Below, piece by piece: positions 52,151 to 60,366 of a stretch of DNA of 64,000 nt. The number at the start of each line of letters is the position of its first letter. The stretch's first letter is position 1. The translations under genes were made by a program, and so were the position numbers. The notes below the pieces were generated by a model. That model saw nothing but the letters and a program-made list of their open reading frames with translations. It had not been told where the DNA came from and searched no databases. The stretch spans positions 1 to 64,000 of the forward strand of contig NZ_JYJF01000026.1 of the NCBI RefSeq assembly GCF_000955975.1, in the 5' to 3' direction. The stretch is from Saccharothrix sp. ST-888 (GTDB taxonomy: Bacteria; Actinomycetota; Actinomycetes; Streptomycetales; Streptomycetaceae).

Positions 52151-52175
52151 GTTGCCGTCAACTACTGCCGTCAGA
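52151..52175 (+). repeat. right copy of the element-flanking direct repeat (attR or arm-site candidate)
   Basis: GTTGCCGTC, AA, then CTACTGCCGTCAGA, starting 2 bp after the int stop. It matches the left copy at 42714-42737 except for the spacer. Confidence 0.55.
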
Positions 52176-52182
52176 ACCCAAA

Positions 52183-52216
52183 GAGGCCCCGCTGGAACCA
52201 AATCCAGCGGGGCCTC
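52183..52216. terminator. terminator between int and the toxin immunity gene
   Basis: A perfect 13-bp stem, GAGGCCCCGCTGG (52183-52195) and its complement (52204-52216), with an 8-nt loop. It lies between the convergent int and immunity genes and can serve both. It parallels the terminators that follow the cassette 2 and 3 immunity genes. Confidence 0.8.
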
Positions 52217-52323
52217 ATGGGCATTTGCCGCACCGGCGCTACGACTTACTTCACCGGTGGCCACACCGTGTCGGCGCTTGCCAAGGGAAGGAGCCGATCA
52301 CTATCGCCGTGGCAAGTGTTCAG

Positions 52324-52749
52324 CTAGGAACTAGCACGCTGTACTCGCTCCCGCAGCTCCGAATCCAGAACCTCCGAATTTACCATCCTGCCGAGAAGCT
52401 CGCGGATGAATTCACGGTCGAAATTTGGCTGCTTCACCATCTCAACGACCCAGGGGGCGGCTAGCTGCATCCAATACGAGCGGCCAGAATTCCACGCCGC
52501 TCCAACGGTCAGCTCGATCAGCTTCTCGGGAGTTGACACACCGCCCCCTTTGAGAGATTCCCATGCGCGGGAAAACTCCCCAAGGCAAGCAGGGAGATCG
52601 CGCTCCATGAAGGGCCACATGGGAACGAACCCAGAGCCCTCAAGGGTCGCCCGGCCCTCCAGCTCAACGCCTACGCCGATCCGACCGTCGGGCATGATTC
52701 CAATCCATGCCCCGTCGCCGCGGTACACCACCGGAGTCCATTCGGTCAT
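52324..52749 (-). CDS. putative immunity protein of the intact Rhs toxin
   Basis: 141 residues from ATG 52749, one base after the toxin stop; in-frame ATGs at 52773 and 52791 would overlap the toxin gene. Soluble and acidic, with GDGAWIGIMPDGRIGVGVELEG near the start. It is not similar to the orphan immunity proteins, in keeping with a different toxin tip. The position is diagnostic; the family is not known to me. Confidence 0.65.
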   Translation of the reverse strand: MTEWTPVVYRGDGAWIGIMPDGRIGVGVELEGRATLEGSGFVPMWPFMERDLPACLGEFSRAWESLKGGGVSTPEKLIELTVGAAWNSGRSYWMQLAAPWVVEMVKQPNFDREFIRELLGRMVNSEVLDSELRERVQRASS

Positions 52750-52750
52750 C

Positions 52751-55700
52751 TCAGCCCCATGGCCTGTAGTCATACTCAATTCCATGCCCATTCAAGAATT
52801 CTTGAAATTGCTGGCGTGTCGCATCCGTCCACCTGTGACCATAGTGCCCACTATTTTCCGTGAATACCAAGCGGCCATTATCGCGGAAGACGGTACCACC
52901 CAGCACGGTACTCTTATCGGCACCCATGGATTCTGCTAGCTGCTCATGCGGACTGAGCCCCCCGGGAATTCGCTCACGGTCGCCTGCCAAGAATTTTCCT
53001 GCATCGGAGTCGAATACGAATTCAGTCTCCGGCTTCGGAGAGGTGAAAGAGGACAAAGCGTCGCCGGACTTGACCCCTCGCCCCAATGCAACGTCGCCAC
53101 ACCCGCTGTTATGTACGAGGACCGGCGTCGAGCCCGCGAGTACATAGTACGTGTGCAGGTCTGCGACGGTGAGGTTGTAGGCGGTCTGCGGGGTGGTGCG
53201 GTAGGAATCGACGGCGAGTATCTGGATGGTCGTGCCATCGGGGCGACGGAGTTGGTCGCCGGGCTTGAGGTCGGCGGCGTTGGTCCAGCGCTGGGTGGTG
53301 ATGTCCCAGTACGGGTGGTGTGCCGTCGAGGTGATGGTCTGCGGGTCGGTGGGTGGGGCGCGGGGCCCTGTTGTCGCGATGGTGAGGTTGGTGAACTCCT
53401 GGTCGTCCGGGGTCACGATGGTGGCCGTGACCGGCCGGGGCACGGTGGTACCGGTCTGCGGGTCGGTGGCGGTGACTTCGTCACCTAGTTGGATGCGGTC
53501 GACGGACTTGGTGGAGCCGTCGGCCAGCTTTACCTGAGTACCTGCCGGGAAACTGTTGCAAGGCGGGTTTGCGCCGTCGGTGCTCGGGCGGGCGGCCTTG
53601 CTGGCCGCCGTGGCCTCCTTGGCAGCCGGCTGTGCCGCGCGGGCACTCACGCCGCCGGCGGCCTGCTCGGCCTTCTGCGCGGTCGCAGCCGCCACCGCGC
53701 CACCCACGCCGAGGCTTGCCAGTGCTGCACCGCCGAGGGCCACGGCGCCTTCGGCGGTGGCAGCAGCCGCAGCGCCGATGAGGGCGCTCGCCACTCCCGC
53801 CTCTGCGCCGGTTGTCGTGGCCACGGCTGCGCCGAATAGCACGGCCCCGCAGGCTCCGACGCTCACGATGACGCAGGCTGCGGCTCCGACGACGACGGCC
53901 GTGACGACCATCGCGGCGATGACCGGATGCTCCTTGACCACCTTGACGACGGCGTGGGTGGCGCTCTTGGCCGTGCACTTCAGCCAGCCGCTGAAGCCAC
54001 CGCATTTGCTCTTTGCGTGGCCGCCCCCGCCTCCGCTTCCTCCGTGGCCTGAACCGTTACTCCCTGTTGTGGCCACATGGGTGACCTGTGCATTGCGTTC
54101 CTCAGCCTGGGCTACGGGTGACAGTGGGGTGCCGTTGCGCGGCCGGTCCGTCGCCCCGCAGGTGTCCATGCACATCCACGCGAGTCCCGAGGGATCGGTC
54201 TTGTCGACCGGTGAGTTGTCGCTGTAGGCATAGCCGTTCCATTGCTGGGGGTCGAACTCCGCGAGTAGCGGGTCGGGGTTGATGAACCGTCCGTGGGCGG
54301 GGTCGTACTCGCGGGCGCCGAGGTTGGTCAGGCCGGTTGCGTCGTCCTTGGTGCCGCCGACGAATCCCTTGTCGCCGGCCCAGGTTGAGGCGTCGGGTTG
54401 GGTGCCGCGCGGGTTGCCGAACGGGTCGGTCGGGCGGCGGGTGGGGGTCTCCGCGGCGTCGGTGTCGATCTGCACGCTGTTGGTGCCGTGCGGGTCGGAC
54501 GCCTGGTAGACCAGCTTGCCGCCGCCGGTGGCCGCCGTGACCCGGGTGATGGTCAGACCGCCGGGTGAGGGGTAGTAGCGGACGTCGGACATGGACCCGG
54601 ACGAGGTGTCGAGGGTGAGCTCGTCGCTTCCCAGGTTGAGCGTGGTCTTGCCGGGGTCTCGGCGGATCAGCTGGCTGCCGTCCACGTCGTAGAGGTAGGA
54701 CGTGGACTGCGACTGGCCGCTCTTGGCGAGGGAGTCGAGCTTGTCCTCGCCGTTCCATGTGAGGGTCGTGGTCCCGGCCGTGTCGGTGATGCCGGTGGTA
54801 TTGCCGGCGACGTCGTACTGGTAGGAGGTCACCTTGGTGCCGGCGGCCGACTTGACCGAGGAGGTCAGCAGAGCGTGCGGGCCACCCGTACCACCGCCCG
54901 TGTTCGGGGCGCTGGTCGAGGTGTTCGGCCCACTGCCGAATGCCTGGGAGGTGGTGACGTCCTTGCCGGTGTCGCCTGTGACGTCGTGCTGGACCAGGCT
55001 TTTGCGGTTGCCGGTGGCGTCGTAGCCGTACGTCTGCCAGTACGGGGCGGGGCCGCCGACGCTCGGCTTGGACGGAGTTCCGCTCATGGCCGGACCGTCG
55101 CTGTTGGTGCAGGCACCGATACCGGGAACGGACACCGCGGTGCCCGCGCCGTGGTTGGCGCCGGAGCTGTCCGTCCAGGTGCCGGTGGGCTTGGTGGTGG
55201 TACCGCCGGTGTCGGTCCAGGCATTGGTGAGCCGGCCGAGGTAGTCGTAGCTGAAGCACTGCTGGTCGGTGGCCGTCGTGTTCTGCAGATCGGTGACCGA
55301 GGTGATCTGGCCAGCCGGGTTGTAGGTGTAGCTGATCTGGTCCAGCGAGGTCTGGCCCACCTGCTTGTCCAGGAAGGACCGGATCACCCGGCCGGTGGCC
55401 CAGTCGTACTGCTGGGTGGAGACCACCTGGCTACCGAAGTCGCCGAGGGTGGTCTTGATCGCCCGACCCAGCGGGTCGTACTGGACATCCTGAACCAGAG
55501 TGCTCATACCGCCGGACGCGATCAGCAGACCGGTGTTGCTGGGGCTGTAGTCGACACCCTCCGCAGGTAGCCCCCCGAGCGCCGGGAAATCCGTGTGGAT
55601 CAGCGAACCCAGGATCGGCGAGTACTGATTGCTGGTGGTGTAGGTGCCCTTGAGCGCCCCTTCCGATGCCGGGATGGTGGTGCTGGTCACCAGCGGGCGG

Positions 55701-58700
55701 TACATGGTGTCGTAGCTGGTGACGGACTGGGTGTACGCCGAGCCCGAGGTACCGCCTACGTACCGTGTGGATGAGGCGAGTTGGCCCTTGGCGCCCGGCA
55801 CCGTGTCGTACGTCCAGCCGGCGAGCTCGTTGGCCGGGGCCACATCGCCGGCGTACATGCCGGTCTTGCGGCCGAGCACGTCGTAGGTGTAGCTGAGCTT
55901 GTTGCCCTTGGCGTCGGTGGTGGAGGCGATCCGCGAGTTGACGTCGTACGCCGTCGTCGTGGTGCCGCTGTCGGGGTCGGTCACCGAGGTCTGCCGGCCG
56001 CGCAGGTCGAAGAGGTACGACCAGACGTTTCCCACAGAGTCGGTGCGCTTGTCCGGCTGGCCGGCCGGCGTGTACGAGTAGGACGTCAAGTTCGCGTCCG
56101 AGGCGGAACCGGTGGCGGCGGCGGTGCGGTACTGCCACAGCTGGGTGGTACGGCCGCGGGCGTCGGTGATGGTGCTGCTCGGCTGGCCGCCGGGCGGCGG
56201 CGCCGTGTCGGTCCGGTCCACGCCCGGGTAGACGGTGGTGGACGTCCACTGCGGCTGTCCGTAGGAGACGAACGCGTCGGAGGTCACCCGGCCCTGGCCG
56301 TCGTAGGTGATCCAGTCCTGGGCAGGCACCTGCGAGTCCTGCGAGACGAATATCGTCGCGTTCGGCTCGTTGGCGTTGTCGAAGTGTGGCGCGGACTTCT
56401 TGACGGGCCAGCCGTGGGAATCGTAGACGACGTCCGCGATCAGGCGGCCGGTGCCCGGGCCGTTCGCCCCGTTGGCCTGGGTCTGGCGCAGCCGTCCGAG
56501 ACCGTCGTACAGCTCGTTCTTGACCGAGTAACTACCGTCCTCGTTCAGCGACTTGGAGGTCACCACCGAGGGGGCGGTGAGGCCGTTGACGGAGTACGAG
56601 AAGGTGTAGTTGGCCGGCTGGTTGGTCGGGTTGTCGGGGTTCCAGGCCGCGGTGAGACGGCCGAGCCCGTCGTACTGCCTGGTGGTGCTGCGGCCGTTGG
56701 CGTCGGTCGACACGAGTGGCTGGCTGCGGCCCGGGTCGAAGGTCTGGGACGTGGCCCAGTCCTGGCCCATCGGGCCGGTCAGGGTGACCTTGGTCGGTAT
56801 CGCGCCGCTGGCGGGGGTGAGATCGGTGGTGGTCACCTTGCCATCGGGGCCGGCCGAGGTCTTCGGGCGGCCGTAGGCGTCGAACGTCGCTGTGGTCAGC
56901 GTGGCGTAGACCGGTTTGCCGTCGGTGTCGTAGGAGTCGATGGCCTGAGTGCTGGTCGGGTCGGCGGTCGCGCCGGCCTGGCCGAACGGCTGGCCGTCGA
57001 AGAGGGTCCGGGTGTCCTTCTGGGTGTTGGACGTGTTCGGTGTGGTGCCGCAGGGGCCGGTGACGATCAGCTCGCGTGCGACGACGGTGAGCATCATCGG
57101 ATTGCTGCCGGACGCGTAGCTCTTGCTGGCGCACACCTCGGGCGTGGCGGCGGTGCCGTCGCCCTTGTCGTCTACCTGGACCGCCCGGTTGCCGTGAGCG
57201 GGGTCCGTGGTTGCGGCCGTGGTGGTGGTCCGCCAGGAACCGTCCGCCTTCTTCCCCCAGGAAGTGCTGTCGCTCCGGGCGGAGTCGTAGCGGGCGACGA
57301 GGTCGGGCATGCCCTTGGACTGCTTGCGGGTAGCGGTGGCCACATCACCGGACGGGACGGTGGTCTCGGCGGAGACTATGTCGCCGCCCGCCTTGTCGGA
57401 GGTCTGCGTTCCCAGGACGGTGCCGGCGAGCCAGTCGTCGTCGATGCGGGTGACAGCCGTGGCGCCGGGGTACGGGGTGAAGGACGCCGAGACGCTGCGG
57501 GTGCTGCCGTCGGCCTTGTGGTCGCCGTTCATGCCGCGCAGGTAGGTGCTCACCTGCTGGGTTTTGGGGGCTTCGCCCGGGTAGGCGCTTCCGGTGGTGG
57601 TAGTCACCGTCTGGTAGCCGCGGAACTCGTCCCAGGTACGGGTCTTGTCCTCGGTCAGCTCCGAGTCGTTGCGGTGCCAGGCCGCATCGCCGCCGTAGGT
57701 GTAGTCGGTGGACTTGATCAGGCTCGGGCCGGTGACCGCGTCCTGCTCGGCGACCGAGGAGACCAGGTACTTGTGGAACCAGTCCGCCACCGGGTCCTTC
57801 GCGGACGACCCCGGCAAGTACCACTTCACCGGCATGCAGGCCTTGGTGTTGCCGTCCTCGGAGGACGGCATGGTGCTGTTGACGCGGGAGCACTCGGTCG
57901 ACCGGTAGTTGACGATGATCCGACCGCCGGTCTCGGTGTCGATCTGCTGCATGCGCGGGCGGTTGAAGGCTGGCTCGGCCGGGACCAGGCCGTCCACGCG
58001 GTTGGGCAGCATCCGCTCGGTGAAGGCCACCGCGGGCAGTGTCTGGGCGGTCTGCCCGTTGCTGCCGGTGTGTTGGACCGAGCTCAGCCACAGTGAGGGC
58101 TTCGTCCCGTCACCCGGGTCGGGGAACTTGTACTTGAGGTCCCAGGTGTCGACCGTGTTGTAGGCCGTGCCGACCAGTACTTGGGTTTCGATCTTCGCCA
58201 GTCGCAGCGGGGACCAGAAGGTGGGCGAGTAGTTGGTGCAGGTGTCCTTGGCCGCGCAGTTCTCGTCGAGCGGCGTGTCCGGCCAGGACGACTGGTTGGC
58301 CGTTGTGCGCTGGGCGGCGGTGCAGGTGATGCTGCCGCCGGGGGTGCAGCGTTCGGCGGTGGTGAACAGCACCTTCGCCGCGGGCTTCGCGCCGCCGTTC
58401 GCCGCGATCTGCTCGGGCAGGCGCTGACCGTAGGAGATCTGGGTCAGCTCGGCAGACCGGGCGTACGCCGTGAGCGTGCCGGTGCCGTTGTTCTGGCCGC
58501 CGCCGCGGCTGTAGTAATTCAGGTCCTGCTGGTACGTGAAGGTGATCAGGTTCTGGTGCGGGTCCACGACGTAGTCGAGGTTCCAGCGCCAGCCCTCCTG
58601 ACACCACGACGCGTTGCCCTTGGCTGCGTCGTAGCAGTCGTCTCCGCTGCCCGGCGAGTAGACCGGCTCGTACTCGACGGAGTTGGCCGCCGGGTCGCTG

Positions 58701-60088
58701 TTGTTGCCACCGGGCAGGTGGTTGAGGCCGAAGTAGAACTCCGTGCCGTCGGTGGTGGTGACCTTCCAGTACTCGCCGCCGTGGGCCTCGTTGGCCGCAC
58801 CGGTCAGCCGCTCGACCTTCGAGCCGTCGTCGCCCTTCAGGCGCCAGACGCCGGTGGCATCGTCGTGGACCAGGGTGCCGGAGTGGCCGCCGAGGTTCAG
58901 CTGGGCGTTCCACCCGGCCCAGCACTGGTCACCGGAGTTGGGGATCCCGTTCTTGTCGCAGCCCCGGTAGGTCCGCTCGATGAACCCCGGCTGGTAGTCC
59001 CAGCCCTCGCCGGCCCAGGACGCCTGCGCGTTGGTCGAGGAGGTCTTGCCGTCGATCGACGAAGAGTCGTAACTCAGACTGACCGAGGGCGCCGAACCAC
59101 CGATGGAGGCCGGGGTCTGGATCGGGTACGAGTAGGTGAAGGTACCCATGTTCGTCCCGGCGCCCCAGGCCGCGGACGGGGAGAGCGGGGACGCCGAGTA
59201 GCTGCCCATGGCACCGGACGGCGAGGAGACGGCCGCGAGCACGGCGGCCGATACCGAGGGCGCCGCAGCAGGCTGGAGGAAGCCGGGCTGGGCCGCGCTG
59301 CCCCGACCGGTCGGCGCTGCGAGAGCGCTCTTCCTGGCACCCGCCGCCTGGCTGCCCGGCAGGGTCACCTCGGCGGTGAGCACTCCGGTGCTCGGGTCGA
59401 GGGAGGACGCGACCGGGGTCCGCTTGCGGCACGCGTCGAGCTGGGGGGTCGTCAACGCGCAGGCGGGCAGCGCCACCAGTTGGGCGCGATCCGACCATCC
59501 GTCGCCCTGAAGGGATTTGACGTCGACCGAGACTGTCACGCTGTGCGCCGTGTCCGTGGCGGGGGTTGCGTCGGTCAGGGCGACCACGGGGCCGCTGACT
59601 CCGGCGGCTTCGCCCTTGCTTCGGTCAGTGACGTCGACCCGTACCTGCTGTGCCGACTGGCTGGCCTTCTTGCCCGGAGCGAGCGCGATCGGCAACTGCC
59701 CGGCCTGGGTGAGCGGTTGGCCGCCTGCCCGGTCGGCCGAACCGGCGAGACTCCGGTGGGCTGCACCCGGATCGGCACCGATGGTCACCGTGGCTGAGCC
59801 GACCGCCTCACGGTGTGCCGAGGGCTTCCAGTCAGCTGGAACAGGGAACTTGGGCGGGCTGAGTTCGCCTACGGTGAGGTTCCTACCTGAAAGAGGCTTT
59901 CCGCCCTTGCCCAGGGGCGTGTTCGGCGGGGTCCATACTTTGCCATGGGGGCGGCGGGATGCCAGTGCCTCGGCGGGCGGTGCCGCCAGGAGGGACATCA
60001 AGACCGCCAGCAGACTTATCAGACTCAGCCAGCGAGGCCGACTGCGCAGCCATCGCCCGACTGGTCCTTGAGCGCGTGTGGCTCTCAA
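52751..60088 (-). CDS. secreted Rhs/YD-repeat polymorphic toxin with Hint domain
   Basis: 2445 residues. A signal peptide (LSLISLLAVLMSLLAAPPAEALA) leads to a region starting near 300 (FTYSYPIQTPA, LSYDSSSIDGKTSSTN), then a long array of YD/RHS repeats (YDGLGRL, YDVLGRKTG, YDPLGRA and others). The RHS core-associated end is LGAREYDPAHGRFINPDPL. Hydrophobic helices follow (HPVIAAMVVTAVVVGAAA), then a Hint self-cleavage domain at about 2177-2327 (CNSFPAGTQ, TAHHPYWD, VLVHN) and a 118-residue tip. The tip (GGTVFRDNGRLVF, ENSGHYGHRWTDATRQQF) resembles Ntox43-type predicted RNase toxins. The TTG start at 60088 has GGAG 7 bp upstream. It is probably used in contact or diffusible competition between related strains. 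Confidence 0.9.
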   Translation of the reverse strand: MRATRAQGPVGRWLRSRPRWLSLISLLAVLMSLLAAPPAEALASRRPHGKVWTPPNTPLGKGGKPLSGRNLTVGELSPPKFPVPADWKPSAHREAVGSATVTIGADPGAAHRSLAGSADRAGGQPLTQAGQLPIALAPGKKASQSAQQVRVDVTDRSKGEAAGVSGPVVALTDATPATDTAHSVTVSVDVKSLQGDGWSDRAQLVALPACALTTPQLDACRKRTPVASSLDPSTGVLTAEVTLPGSQAAGARKSALAAPTGRGSAAQPGFLQPAAAPSVSAAVLAAVSSPSGAMGSYSASPLSPSAAWGAGTNMGTFTYSYPIQTPASIGGSAPSVSLSYDSSSIDGKTSSTNAQASWAGEGWDYQPGFIERTYRGCDKNGIPNSGDQCWAGWNAQLNLGGHSGTLVHDDATGVWRLKGDDGSKVERLTGAANEAHGGEYWKVTTTDGTEFYFGLNHLPGGNNSDPAANSVEYEPVYSPGSGDDCYDAAKGNASWCQEGWRWNLDYVVDPHQNLITFTYQQDLNYYSRGGGQNNGTGTLTAYARSAELTQISYGQRLPEQIAANGGAKPAAKVLFTTAERCTPGGSITCTAAQRTTANQSSWPDTPLDENCAAKDTCTNYSPTFWSPLRLAKIETQVLVGTAYNTVDTWDLKYKFPDPGDGTKPSLWLSSVQHTGSNGQTAQTLPAVAFTERMLPNRVDGLVPAEPAFNRPRMQQIDTETGGRIIVNYRSTECSRVNSTMPSSEDGNTKACMPVKWYLPGSSAKDPVADWFHKYLVSSVAEQDAVTGPSLIKSTDYTYGGDAAWHRNDSELTEDKTRTWDEFRGYQTVTTTTGSAYPGEAPKTQQVSTYLRGMNGDHKADGSTRSVSASFTPYPGATAVTRIDDDWLAGTVLGTQTSDKAGGDIVSAETTVPSGDVATATRKQSKGMPDLVARYDSARSDSTSWGKKADGSWRTTTTAATTDPAHGNRAVQVDDKGDGTAATPEVCASKSYASGSNPMMLTVVARELIVTGPCGTTPNTSNTQKDTRTLFDGQPFGQAGATADPTSTQAIDSYDTDGKPVYATLTTATFDAYGRPKTSAGPDGKVTTTDLTPASGAIPTKVTLTGPMGQDWATSQTFDPGRSQPLVSTDANGRSTTRQYDGLGRLTAAWNPDNPTNQPANYTFSYSVNGLTAPSVVTSKSLNEDGSYSVKNELYDGLGRLRQTQANGANGPGTGRLIADVVYDSHGWPVKKSAPHFDNANEPNATIFVSQDSQVPAQDWITYDGQGRVTSDAFVSYGQPQWTSTTVYPGVDRTDTAPPPGGQPSSTITDARGRTTQLWQYRTAAATGSASDANLTSYSYTPAGQPDKRTDSVGNVWSYLFDLRGRQTSVTDPDSGTTTTAYDVNSRIASTTDAKGNKLSYTYDVLGRKTGMYAGDVAPANELAGWTYDTVPGAKGQLASSTRYVGGTSGSAYTQSVTSYDTMYRPLVTSTTIPASEGALKGTYTTSNQYSPILGSLIHTDFPALGGLPAEGVDYSPSNTGLLIASGGMSTLVQDVQYDPLGRAIKTTLGDFGSQVVSTQQYDWATGRVIRSFLDKQVGQTSLDQISYTYNPAGQITSVTDLQNTTATDQQCFSYDYLGRLTNAWTDTGGTTTKPTGTWTDSSGANHGAGTAVSVPGIGACTNSDGPAMSGTPSKPSVGGPAPYWQTYGYDATGNRKSLVQHDVTGDTGKDVTTSQAFGSGPNTSTSAPNTGGGTGGPHALLTSSVKSAAGTKVTSYQYDVAGNTTGITDTAGTTTLTWNGEDKLDSLAKSGQSQSTSYLYDVDGSQLIRRDPGKTTLNLGSDELTLDTSSGSMSDVRYYPSPGGLTITRVTAATGGGKLVYQASDPHGTNSVQIDTDAAETPTRRPTDPFGNPRGTQPDASTWAGDKGFVGGTKDDATGLTNLGAREYDPAHGRFINPDPLLAEFDPQQWNGYAYSDNSPVDKTDPSGLAWMCMDTCGATDRPRNGTPLSPVAQAEERNAQVTHVATTGSNGSGHGGSGGGGGHAKSKCGGFSGWLKCTAKSATHAVVKVVKEHPVIAAMVVTAVVVGAAACVIVSVGACGAVLFGAAVATTTGAEAGVASALIGAAAAATAEGAVALGGAALASLGVGGAVAAATAQKAEQAAGGVSARAAQPAAKEATAASKAARPSTDGANPPCNSFPAGTQVKLADGSTKSVDRIQLGDEVTATDPQTGTTVPRPVTATIVTPDDQEFTNLTIATTGPRAPPTDPQTITSTAHHPYWDITTQRWTNAADLKPGDQLRRPDGTTIQILAVDSYRTTPQTAYNLTVADLHTYYVLAGSTPVLVHNSGCGDVALGRGVKSGDALSSFTSPKPETEFVFDSDAGKFLAGDRERIPGGLSPHEQLAESMGADKSTVLGGTVFRDNGRLVFTENSGHYGHRWTDATRQQFQEFLNGHGIEYDYRPWG

Positions 60089-60182
60089 AGGTCAACTCCG
60101 GGTACGAATCAGCCCAATGGGTGGGCTTGTCGACATGAAGATCCGAAGATCAGTCAGACCTTAGAGGCCCATGGAACCAATC

Positions 60183-60198
60183 TGTCCGTCCACGGACA
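60183..60198. promoter_or_regulatory. operator-like palindrome in the Rhs/LamG divergent region
   Basis: TGTCCGT-CC-ACGGACA is a perfect 7-bp inverted repeat in the AT-richer 278-bp gap between the Rhs toxin gene and the LamG gene. A second small repeat, CCTGAT and ATCAGG (60235-60251), lies to its right. They could coordinate the two secreted-protein genes. Confidence 0.45.
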
Positions 60199-60366
60199 TA
60201 GATGATCCGTGATTTGCTCATTCGTTACATGAGACCTGATGTTCAATCAGGACATATGGACATTTGGTGACGGAGCATTTGACGGCACCCGTGCGGAAGC
60301 CACATCGTTCCGCTCCGAACCTCCGTATGAACGTTGCGGATACCGAAGAGGGGGCACTTCACCGTC

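Larger units (their letters stand above)
42714..52175. mobile_element. actinomycete integrative and conjugative element (AICE), pSAM2-like
   Basis: About 9.5 kb with the complete AICE set: tyrosine integrase and excisionase at the right end, a RepSA-like rolling-circle initiator, DUF2637 spread protein, TraB/FtsK-type translocase, GntR repressor and XRE regulator. The ends are set by a near-identical direct repeat, GTTGCCGTC plus CTACTGCCGTCAGA, at 42714-42737 and 52151-52175. No tRNA gene is seen at either end, which is atypical for AICEs. The element sits between the immunity gene of the intact toxin and orphan cassette 3, so it split the toxin array. It appears intact. Confidence 0.85.

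Noticed and set aside
55781..58096. A 771-codon plus-strand frame inside the Rhs gene
   Set aside because: It is antisense to YD repeats, Val/Gly/Arg-rich and without a ribosome site; a compositional shadow.
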